A stretch of 64,000 nucleotides of DNA from Dactylorhiza incarnata (lineage: Eukaryota; Streptophyta; Magnoliopsida; Asparagales; Orchidaceae), in the NCBI GenBank assembly GCA_033032865.1, contig JAWHQI010000718.1:186001-250000 (forward strand). The letters are read 5' to 3'. The first letter of the stretch is position 1, and each line of letters opens with the position of its first letter. The notes below the pieces were generated by a model. That model was not told the DNA's origin. It did no database searches and saw nothing but the letters and a program-made list of their open reading frames with translations. Positions 32,575 through 42,184 of this stretch are shown piece after piece. The position numbers were made by a program, and so were the translations under genes.

Positions 32575-33477
32575 GTGACTAGTAGTGGCGCGGAGCAGTC
32601 TCAACCCGGTAACACTACTGACAGTAGTGTGTCCGCTGAGGTACCAGCGACCACTCCTTCTGCTGAGATGGTTAGAATGGTCATTGAAGAGGTCTTCACG
32701 ATTATCAATAACCAAGCTGGACGTCTTGCACATCCTACTACTCCTACTCCAGAGGTGGCCCCAGTGCCTGTTACTATAGTGGAGCTGAGAGCGGAGCCTG
32801 TGGTAGAGCCCAGGGTGGAACCGAGAGTGGAATATGTAGCTGTGGGGCAAGCGTGCGACCAGCAATTGAAGCACTTTCTAAGCTTCAACCCTCCAACCTT
32901 CCTTGTGACCAAGTCCCCAACAGAGGCTGAGGATTGGCTGGCAATAGTAAAGAAGACTCTAAGGGCAACAACAACTGAAGAGGCGATGAAAGTCACCTTA
33001 GCCACTTTCCTTCTGAATGGAGAGGCGGGGCTTTGGTGGGAGGAACTAGAAGCGTACAAGTTGGACGGTAGAGTTATTACCAAGGTCTCGATTGCAGAGT
33101 TCACAGGTCTGTTCCTCCAGAGGTTTATTCCCTCTGCCCAGCGTCGTGCATTGCAAAATCAGTTTCTGCGGATAACTCAAGGCGACCGTTCGGTGGACGA
33201 CTACATGCATGAGTTCACGATACTTAGTCGCTATGCGGGATCTTTGGTAGAGATGAGGAAGATAAGACAAATAAATTCTATGAAGGCCTTCGAGATGAGT
33301 TAAGGCTGCTTTTGGCAGGCCCTATGACTCTTGGTTTCCAGGTTACGGTGCAAACTGCCAGATCACTGGAGCTAGATATGCAGAGAGTGCAACGCGCAAA
33401 AGGCCTCAGCAAGAAGCCATAATTTCTCGCGCTGACCTCTCAAGTAAAGCCTGAGTTTAAGAAAAATAAGAGGAGGT
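32575..33477 (+). pseudogene. Tek-3 Gag, 5' part
   Basis: 242 open codons (32575-33303). It has a variable, Pro/Val-rich N-terminal third, then a capsid-like domain: FLSFNPPTFLVTKSPTEAED, LLNGEAGLWWEELEAYKL, FLQRFIPSAQRRALQNQF and SVDDYMHEFTILSRYAG. A frameshift near 33250-33270 ends it; the next part of Gag continues in another frame to the Ath-1 insertion at 33478. Better preserved than Tek-2. Confidence 0.85.
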
Positions 33478-34864
33478 TGATGGCGCAAATCTTAGCACAC
33501 CGCTATAGGCGGTAGTAAGACTGCGGCACGAAACGGCAGTGTACCGATCGTTCAAGTAATATAAAACGATGAGTAATCCCCGAGTATCGAATCTCTCAAG
33601 GAACACAGTAAGGTGGAGTTAACGTTCAAGGAAGGACTTGAGATCGAAGTCCAGCGATAGGTGGAGTGCGGACGAAAGGGATTTGGTTTGTGAATAATAA
33701 AATAAAATATTAGTACTACTCCTATGCAATGCCGCTATGCAAAGCTTCGCTCGGCGGGATGGAAGACTACGTAGGCCTTGAGCGCACTACTTCGTTGGGC
33801 GGATGGACGAGTAGGCTAGCAGAATCGAACTATGCAGGCCTTGAGCGCGCTGCTTCGTTAGGCGGGATGGATTACACGGGCCGCGATGCCACGCTTCGGT
33901 AGGCGGATGGACGAGTAGGCTAACGGAATGCGGGTCGCAAGCACCTCTTCGACAAGCACGCCACTAGCAATTGCTAGTGCGGCACCGAACGTGACGGCGG
34001 GATGGAGGATGGATGGTGGCGCACCTCGTACACATATGAACAAAATATAACTTCACATAGACATGAAATTAAGATTACAAGCACGATTCATAGTGTTCAT
34101 CATCAATACATGAGAGATCTAGCTACAAACACATCAATAAGAGAAGAACAAGGCAAGAAATCGACCGAATCCGAAGGCTCGTTGGAGATTCACGGTTGGA
34201 ATCACCGGGTTGTCAATCCGCGTCCAAGCTCGGTCCGCAACTACTTCCGGGGTAGAGAGAGCTGTCACTACTCTCCAATGAGCCCGTCTTCTTCGTGTCA
34301 CGATCCGGTAGAGGTTGCAAACTTCCTCTTGCTTGATGGCGATGGCGGCTAGATCTTCCTTTGAAGCGCTAGGATGAAGGAGGAGGCCGAGAGGAAGATC
34401 CGGCTCAAGATTGGCAGTGAAGAACAAGCCCGGAGCAACTCCAGATGGTGGGCGGCGATGGAGGGGCGAAATCGGTCGTGCGCATTATCGTTAGTGGTCG
34501 TGCGCATTGGTCGAGATAGAACTCATAAAATGGGGGTTAAGTGCGCACGATCAGTGGCGCACGACCAGTGGCCGTGCGCAATAGAACCAGTGATCGTGCG
34601 CAGTATTCCTGTACAGAATTGTACCGGGAACACCAGCACGACTCCTGTTCCAGCATACAACACCAATCTAGCCACTGAAGGTGGCACTTAACAATGCATG
34701 AAAACTAATAACGAAGATAAAAAAGAAATAACACCAAAACGGGCCTAGAAGTGCACATAGCATGGAATAACAAATATGAGCGAAAACATGCCTAAAATGT
34801 AGTGCATAGACTAGAAAATCAGCCCAGATGAGTCCATATATGTGTATATAATTGGGACTCATCA
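33478..34864 (-). repeat. Ath-1 3' LTR (promoter-deleted)
   Basis: 1387 bp, TGATGGCGC to GACTCATCA on the plus strand. Relative to the other copy it lacks about 220 bases near 34470, including the TATA-like box. The breakpoint falls among GTCGTGCGCA motifs, suggesting recombination between repeats. Confidence 0.85.
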
Positions 34865-36600
34865 CACCCCCAGACTTACCTGTTTGCGCGTCCCGAGCAA
34901 ACAAATTCTAAGCGAACGGGGAAAGAGAAGTAGATGGCTTAAAATTACAATACAGAGTACCATGCGAAGTCGCATGCTCACGTGTATGAGAAAAATAGTA
35001 GAGAAGATTTCTGATTATATAAACAGTTTATATATTTCTAAAATAGTAAAAGCATATTACAACTACTCAAAATGGTGAACAACAGTGAATCATTTGGTCA
35101 TGCATACAGAGAAAGTAAACTAAGCGCTGAGACGAGCATTGCTCAAGATCGGGATGCGGGACAAACTCCACTGAAATCCATCAGTGTCGATGACCATAAG
35201 CTTGCCCGGTCACATTCTCCCCACGACACTAGATTGGTTCAAGGTGTGAGTCAGTAGGACTTTCAGGTTTTAATTGAGGCTTGGGTTACGGTGAGGTAAA
35301 CAATGATAAACAAAATGGCTTATAACACATAACCCAAATGAGCTTTAAAAGTAACTACCCGCGCACCAAAATCGAATGCAAATGCACCACACCCCCAGAC
35401 TTGGACTTTTGCAACATAGGTGTGTGCACCGCCTACTCCCAATACATAATTTTTTCTACATGATTTTTCAATAAAACTCATTTTTCTTTTTTTTCTCTTT
35501 TCCTTTTCATTTTTTTTCTTTCTATCTTCTTTTTCTTGTGTTTTTTCTTTCAGCAAAATTTTCAAATGAGCATATCCACAGATTCACATAATAAACACCA
35601 CAATCAACACCCCCCACAATGTAAATAAAACTACAACTAAAGCTCAGATTTGGGTGTGCGACTAGGTTAGGCATTTAGGCTTTGGTGAGATATATGTGGA
35701 GCTGAATCAAGAAAAGGGTAGGCACAAAGGGGCTAGCAAGGGTAGACGAAAGTCGTGAAATAAAGGTTCAACCGGGCCAAAATAATGGCCTACGTCATTC
35801 TCACGCACTAGAACTATCCTATGCCAATGCTTCAAGAATCGCTTGGGGCAAGTTCTAGCCACCGAGAAAGATTCTCCTTTCTCCCGACTCAAGCAATATG
35901 AGTCTAGCGATCGTTTACACACATCCATATGCTACCGTTTGATTCCACCAGGATTCACCATTTGAGTAGAGTAAACAACATTTACACTAATAGAAAAAAA
36001 TATAAAACCATAAGTATAAAGAGAAGTCTAATCTACACAAATTTCTATGCAATCGAGCACTCGACTAGGAGCACTACTGGAGTCAACATTTTACTCTGCT
36101 ACATAGTCCTAAGCCATCACCTAGACTTTCCCACATAAGCAGAAGAATTAAATTCACTACAGAGCACGCATACAGATGAGTACGCGCTCAAGTGGGTGTT
36201 GTGGTGTGCAATGAAAATGAACAACAATTTCCAATAAGCTAAAATAAAAGTACTTCTAGCATGCTATGCAAGAGTGCACGTGAGTGGGTACAAAAACTGC
36301 TCTCCCTCAGACTTAAACTAAACAATCCACAAAATATATGACATGAAAATCAGAAAAGGCTAGGGAAAGAGAGTACCCAGTGCTCAGAAATCAGCACACC
36401 AGAAGATTGGCGTGTAAGCTAAAATGAGCCGCAGCATCCGCCATCCAGAAAAGATACCTGCAGGGGTCAGCTCCGCAAAAACAAAAGAAGAAGATAAACT
36501 AAAATAAACTACAGCTAACTAAGCAGGATTGAATAAAATGAAATGCATGAAAAAGTAAGATAACTACTGGGGTTATTGTCATCCCAGAACGACTTATTCA
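34865..36600 (-). other. Ath-1 purine tract and non-coding region
   Basis: Starts with the complement of the polypurine tract (AAGTCTGGGGGTG, 34865-34877, minus strand). A second copy of the same motif is at 35389-35404. The rest is A-rich and pyrimidine-rich low-complexity DNA (for example 35460-35550). An 81-codon lysine-rich frame at 35320-35565 is a product of that composition. No conserved domain. Confidence 0.65.
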
Positions 36601-36613
36601 AAAACTAAAGGTT

Positions 36614-37853
36614 CTAGCTAATGGGCGTATGGAAGGAGAAGTGGACAGGTAACTGGCCTAATATCCATGTCGGTAGCGGGTACCAATACGGTGATAGAAC
36701 AGTCACTCCCCTACCTAAATAAAAATACCTGCTCTTCACAGGTAGGGGAAGCAGAAAGTAAGAAGTGGAGGAGGATTCCTCCTCATTATTCTCACCAAAA
36801 ACATCCTTGCCTAGCAAGGTGTCGTCAACAGGGAGGTGGCGGGAGGAAAAGACAATGAGTGGAGCTTCCTCTACGGAGGGAGAATCAACCTCCTCACATA
36901 AGAGGATGCTCTCATCATTGACTTGGGCAATATGCACCAAATCCTCCTGGGGTACCTGTGAAGACTCAACCTGCACAGGCTCGGATGAAGAGGGGGGATC
37001 GAGAAATAAACAAGACGAAGAACATAAATAATCAAAAATCGGGGGAGTGGTCCCGGTCTCACTCCCATCAGGTTGGGGAAGTAAAATAATGTTTGCATTG
37101 TCATCAATGCTACTAAGATTCGGCGGGATCAACAGTGGCCAAGCTAGAGATTTGGACTTCCTCCACCGGTGTTGAGGAAAACTCCTCTTCACCTGGAAGG
37201 TTGTCCTCCTCCATAGGAACAGGCATGACACTAAAGTCACCAGCCTCCTCTTGCGACACATCATCAACAATGTCGTCAGAGACGAGTGTAGTATGCACAA
37301 CAGGGAGAGGAATAGTGCTCGGATAAAAATCGAGCACCGATTCCTCACAAAGAATCGAATCCACTAGGGGTGGTTGATGCACTGGGAGAATAGGCTCAGC
37401 AATGTCGGTTCCCAGATCAGCCACACATCTGGTGACTGTGTCAACGCCATACCCTTCAAGATGTGAAAGTGGTAAAGACACAAAACTGGATGTTGAAGGT
37501 GTTCCGCCAGAGTTAGGATTCGGGACGATCCGGATATCCGGCTCGTCATCCTCATCCAATTGGCGACGAAAAGCAGCACAATCCTTCAGGGCATGATCTG
37601 TGTTCTGACAAAACTGGCACTGCCTAGCGGGCTTCTTTGGGACAGCGGGTGCTGAAGCCGAAAAGAAGTAAGACGGTAAAGGCTCAGCAGAGTAGCCATC
37701 AGACTTACGCACACCATATGGAGTATCAGACGAAGTCGATGCTCTATATGATGGGCGAGAAGAATTACGCCCACCATTCTCCGTAGGGCATTCATCACTA
37801 GAGTGGGAGGTAGCTCCACACCAACGGAAACGGATATTAAGATGTGCCCACAT
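36614..37853 (-). pseudogene. Ath-1 zinc-knuckle, acidic Gag-like frame
   Basis: Minus strand. The first open part (37853 to 37113, 246 codons) has a zinc knuckle CQFCQNTDHALKDC (CX2CX4HX4C) at about residues 81-94 and a degenerate one earlier (CGATSHSSDEC). A long acidic Ser/Pro/Glu-rich tail follows, continuing in a second frame to 36614 (244 codons, overlapping). The two parts probably were one protein separated by a shift near 37110. It may be a Gag C-terminus whose capsid part is lost, or an element-specific RNA-binding protein. No catalytic motifs. Confidence 0.5.
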
Positions 37854-38044
37854 AGTGCGAAGATAAAACGATTCAAATAGAAAAACACTATTGTGCGAAA
37901 TACCACACCTAACAAAAATTACTAAAGCAACCTAATTAAAACAGGAAAATGGAATAAAAAGAAATAAAACAAAGAAATGCAATTACAAATGGAAGGGCTT
38001 CTCTCTCAGGTTTTCCCTCTCCAGAAAACTCACACGACTGTGTT

Positions 38045-38063
38045 CCCCGGCAACGGCTGCCAA
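38045..38063 (-). other. Ath-1 primer-binding site (tRNA-Asp type)
   Basis: On the minus strand TGGCAGCCGTTGCCGGGGA: the complement of the plant tRNA-Asp 3' end (TGGCGCCGTTGCCGGGGA) with one extra base. It sits five bases from the LTR end and is typical for Athila-group elements. Confidence 0.8.
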
Positions 38064-38068
38064 AAACT

Positions 38069-39678
38069 TGATGGCGCAAATCTTAGCACACCGCTATAGG
38101 CGGTAGTAAGACTGCGGCACGAAACGGGAGTGTACCGATCATTCAAGTAATATAAAATGAGGAGTAATCCCCGAGTATCGAATCTCTCAAGGAACACAGT
38201 AAGGTGGAGTTAACGTTCGAGGAAGGACTTGAGATCGAAGTCCAGCGATAGGTGGAGTGCGGACGAAAGGGATTTGGTTTGTGAATAATAAAATAAAATA
38301 TTACAACTACTCCTATGCAATGCCGCCATGCAAAGCTTCGCTCGGCGGGATGGAAGACTACGTAGGACTTGAGCGCATTACTTCGTTGGGCGGATGGACG
38401 AGTAGGCTAGCGGAATCGAACTATGCAGGCCTTGAGCGCGCTGCTTCGTTAGGCGGGATGGATTACACGGGCCGCGATGCCACGCTTCGGTAGGCGGATG
38501 GACGAGTAGGCTAACGGAATGAGGGTCGCAAGCACCTCCTTTGACAAGCACGCCACTAGCAATTGCTAGTGCGGCACCGAACGTGACGGCGGGATGGAGG
38601 ATGGATGGTGGCGCACCTCGTACACATATGAACAAAATATAACTTCACATAGACATGAAATTAAGATTACAAGCACGATTCATAGTGTTCATCATCAATA
38701 CATGAGAGATCTAGCTACAAACACATCAATAAGAGAAGAACAAGGCAATAAATCGACCAAATCCGAAGGCTCGTTGGAGATTCACGGTTGGAATCGTCGG
38801 GTTGTCAATCCGCGTCCAAGCTCGGTCCGCAACTATGTCCGGGGTAGAGAGAGTTGTCACTACTCTCCAATGAGCCCGTCTTCTTCGTGTCATGATCTGG
38901 TAGAGGTTGCAAACTTCCTCTTGCTTGATGGCGATGGCGGCTATATCTTCCTTTGAAGCGCTAGGATGAAGGAGGAGGCCGAGAGGAAGCTCCGGCTCAA
39001 GATTGGCGTGAAGAATAAGCCCGGAGCAACTCCAGATGGTGGGCGGCGATGGAGGGGCAAATTGGGTCTCTAGAGCAAGAAAACAGCGGACTGGAATCAA
39101 CTCCCCTACCTAATTCACGAGCAGGTATTTAAATAGGCGCTGGAATAAACAGTGCGTACGATCGGTGTCGCACGACCAGTGGTCGTGCGCACTAGAATCT
39201 TGTGATCGTGCGCCTGCCTGGGCGGAGCCTGCAATGTAAGAAAATTATAAAATAAAATGTTCGCACGACCAGTGGCGCACGACCAGCAGTCGTGCGCATT
39301 ATCGTAAGTGGTCGTGCGCGTTGGTCGAGACAGAACTCATAAAATGGGGGTTAAGTGCGCACGATCAGTGGCGCACGACCAGTGGCCGTGCGCAATAGAA
39401 CCAGTGATCGTGCGCAGTGTTCCTGTACAGAATTGTACCGGGAACACCTGCACGACTCCTGTTCCAGCATACAACACCAATCTAGCCACTGAAGGTGACA
39501 CTTAACAATGCATGAAAACTAATAACGAAGATAAACAAGAAATAACACCAAAACGGGCCTAGAAGTGCACATAGCATGGAATAACAAATATGAGCGAAAA
39601 CATGCCTAAAATGTAGTGCATAGACTAGAAAATCAGCCCAGATGAGTCCATATATGTGTATATAATTGGGACTCATCA
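38069..39678 (-). repeat. Ath-1 5' LTR
   Basis: 1610 bp. It keeps the TATTTAAATA box (39126-39135) missing from the other copy. U3 on the minus strand contains many TGCGCACGA / TCGTGCGCA motifs (39140-39420), often as inverted pairs around ACCAGTGG. Confidence 0.88.
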
Positions 39679-39683
39679 GAAGT

Positions 39684-39968
39684 CTAGGTTCGCAGAACCA
39701 GCTCCTTCTAATGTTTCGGGAGCAACTACTGTGCGGGGTCCTATCACGTGTTTCACCCGCGGGAAGGTGGTACACAAAGCCGCGATGTGTCGAAGTGGTC
39801 CCCTGAAGGCAGGAAATCGAGCGGTGGACTATGCTCGTGCGGCGAGTACCTCTTATGAAGAGAAAGGCAAAGTTGCGGAGTCTTCTGCTTCCCAGCAAAC
39901 TCTGACCCAGCCGAGAGTCTATTCGCTTGGCCAGCAAGAAGCCATCCAACAAAATGACGTCGTCACAG
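39684..39968 (+). pseudogene. Tek-3 Gag, 3' part
   Basis: Resumes after Ath-1 and its target copy. The zinc knuckle is damaged: CFTRGKVVHKAAMC, with the second Cys changed to Arg and the Gly before His to Val. The frame continues openly through GQQEAIQQNDVVT to the donor of the predicted intron at 39968/39969. Confidence 0.8.
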
Positions 39969-40049
39969 GTATGAAGTAAAATTTAGCTTTTACAGCTTAA
40001 CATGATTTATACTACATGTACGACTATACCTTTGTTGATGTGCTTTTAG
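39969..40049 (+). other. Predicted gag-protease intron of Tek-3
   Basis: 81 bases, GTATGA to CTTTTAG, AT-rich with a pyrimidine-rich 3' end. Read through, Gag ends at TAA 39977-39979 within the intron. Spliced, Gag joins protease with a split glycine codon (phase 1), as in Tek-2. The intron sequence has diverged from Tek-2 much more than the flanking coding bases while its ends are kept, as expected for a used intron. Confidence 0.72.
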
Positions 40050-40600
40050 GCTTCAATCTAATCTTCAACTATCCGGCGAGAGCTCTCTTCGATACGGGAG
40101 CATGACACTCCTTCTTGTCTAAGGACTTCATGTTGTGAATCAGAGTACCGTCTATCCTGGTGAAGGATAGACTGGAGGTAGTGCTGCCCGATGGATCTCG
40201 GATAAGCGCGGATAGGTTGAGTCGAGTAAAGGTGCGAATTGGGAATCAGGATTTCAACTTGGAAGCGTCACTACTACCACTAGCTGAGTTTGACGTAATC
40301 ATTGGCATGGACTGGCTCTTGAAGCAGCGAGCATGCATAGATTGCAATCGAAAGGAGGTTACTCTAGGAAAGAGCACCAGTGATGAGACCATATTTGCAG
40401 GTATGCGAGGAGCAAGCAAGACGCTGATGTCTGCTCTCCAGGTGGTCAAGGTGGTGAGAAAAGGCGGGGAGTTGTTCTTCACGTTGTTGGAGGCTTCGAC
40501 GCCTAAGCCCAGTTTAAGTGATGTCCCAGTGGTGGCAGAGTATGTGGACGTGTTTCCTAACGAACTCCCTGGGGCACCGCCCCAGCGAGAGATCGATTTC
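40050..40600 (+). pseudogene. Tek-3 aspartic protease
   Basis: Catalytic motif ALFDTGA just after the intron (about 40083-40102), then a TGA at 40103-40105. The remainder is open from 40160: [35 protein letters not shown], and the linker [20 protein letters not shown]. Only one stop breaks the domain. Confidence 0.85.
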
Positions 40601-41009
40601 TGTATCGAGTTGGTGTCAGGTGCCAAACCTGTGGCCCGCTCACCATACCGAATTGCGCCAAAGGGGTTGGCAGAGTTGAAAGTTCAGCTGCAGGAACTGC
40701 TAAAGCAAGGCTATGTACGTCCAAGTTCATCCCCTTGGAGTGCACCAGTTCTCTTTGTGAAAAAGAAGGATGGGAGCTTGCGTCTATGCATCGACTATAG
40801 AGAGCTGATAGGCTGACCGAGAAGAACCGCTATCCGATTCCAAGAATCGACGACTTATTCGACCAACTGGTTGGGCCGACGGTATACTCGAAGCTAGACT
40901 TAAGGTCCTGCTATTATCAGCTTCGTATAAGAGAATGCGATATTCCAAAGAAGACGTTCAGTACCCGCTTCGGGCACTACGAGTTCACGGTTATGCCGTC
41001 CGGCCTTTC
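40600..41009 (+). pseudogene. Tek-3 reverse transcriptase, 5' half
   Basis: [20 protein letters not shown] and [13 protein letters not shown], a one-base shift at about 40807-40815, then [36 protein letters not shown] (first catalytic Asp) and [14 protein letters not shown]. It stops at 41009, exactly where the next LTR begins, so the FIDD motif, RNase H and integrase are missing from the window. Confidence 0.88.
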
Positions 41010-42168
41010 TGTTAAATTTTCTGAATCTTTATGGAGTGAGCATGAATCATACAACTTAGAGTTCCCAAGCCAAACAACCAGAAGCACATGAAGGAAATAG
41101 AGTCTTTATTGATTACAACAATCTTCATTACAGGGAGAGGTATACATGGCGAGACATGATTTCACCAGTACACAAAACCAAAGGGAAAAAATACAATGCT
41201 GAAGAGAAAGATAACTGAGACCTGCAGACCGCGCGGTCTGCTTGCCGATCTCTGATTGCTGCCTGACCGCAAATTCTGCCGATCACCGATCAACACTCCT
41301 GACCGCTGAGTTTCCGCGACCTCCTTCCGAACTCCACTGATTCTCCCGAACTCCAGCAGCCCACACTGCAAGCCGTGAGACCGCCGGAACACTTTCAGAA
41401 GAAGAGGTGATCGCTGTTGCCCGCACAATCCGCAGAAGCTGCACAAGGAAAAATTCAATCAGCAAGACTGACCTGTCACAAGAATTGAGACCGCAAGAAT
41501 TAGACGCGATCTTAGCTTACACTTGGTGCAATGTTAATGCTGCTACAGTGGCTCTTATTTATAGGCGTGAGACCTGATCCAGTCACCACCATATGAGATA
41601 GGATCACCACCCTCCAGATCGCGCGACCAGAACTGGTCAACCCGCGCGATCAGCAATAGATCATTCTGCTTAGGTGAGATCGCCGGCTTCAACAATAGAC
41701 CGCAGGAGATCGCCACTCCCACAATGAAGCCGCCCACCACCAATGTTCGTCAACGAGACCGCGAACACAACTTGTTCGCCAATGCCACATCGAACACAAC
41801 CTGTTCGCCTGCCAGCCTCCTCCTGAGACCGCAAACAGAGACCGCTCGAAAAGATGCCTTAGCCAGCGAAAAACAACCAAGAACCTGGATAGCCATAAGA
41901 ACGGCTTCTGGAAACCCGAATCAACCTGTGCGGTCACACAAGACCGGCACAGCCCTGAGGTAGACAACCCGCCACGCGGTCACAGACCAGACAGCGCGGC
42001 CTTACCCCAGCACCTTGGAGACAGAACGGCGGTCACGCCAGGAGACTGCGGCTAGATTAAGACAAGTCAGACCGCAGAGCAGATCGCCAGACGTGCGGTC
42101 TCACCAGACCGCGCGATCACCCTCCCAGACCGCCAACTCCCAAAACTTCCACTTCAACATTTTCAACA
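41010..42168 (-). repeat. Cop-1 3' LTR
   Basis: Plus-strand ends TGTTAAATTTTC and ATTTTCAACA, 1159 bp. On the minus strand a TATA-like CTATAAATAAGAG lies at about 41550-41562. U3 is rich in GACCGC / GCGGTC motifs, including the perfect palindrome CAGACCGCGCGGTCTG at 41225-41240 and GACCGCGCGATCA near 42106. Confidence 0.82.
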
Positions 42169-42184
42169 CTCCCCCTTGAAGTGG
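42169..42184 (-). other. Cop-1 polypurine tract
   Basis: Minus strand CACTTCAAGGGGGAG adjoins the LTR start; a standard copia plus-strand primer. Confidence 0.8.

Larger units (their letters stand above)
33478..39678 (-). mobile_element. Ath-1: non-autonomous Athila-like gypsy element, 6.2 kb
   Basis: LTRs 33478-34864 and 38069-39678, very similar by eye outside one deletion. On the minus strand: LTR, primer site complementary to tRNA-Asp, a zinc-knuckle frame, a long non-coding part, purine tract, LTR. The target duplication is GAGGT / GAAGT with one mismatch. The tRNA-Asp primer and the LTR start TGATGAGTCCC fit the Athila group. No protease, RT or integrase is present. The high LTR similarity makes it one of the youngest insertions here. 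Confidence 0.8.
30560..41009 (+). mobile_element. Tek-3: chromovirus split by Ath-1 and cut inside RT
   Basis: Left LTR 30560-32349, primer site, Gag to 33477, then Ath-1 (33478-39678), then the rest of Gag, protease and the first half of RT to 41009, where the Cop-1 LTR begins. Removing Ath-1 with one target copy brings the Gag halves together. No 3' LTR is seen. Protein and intron layout parallel Tek-2, so they are sister families with different U3 regions. It interrupts Tat-1. Confidence 0.85.

Noticed and set aside
35320..35565. 81-codon lysine-rich frame (minus strand)
   Set aside because: Encoded by pyrimidine-rich low-complexity DNA in the Ath-1 non-coding region; no support for a gene.
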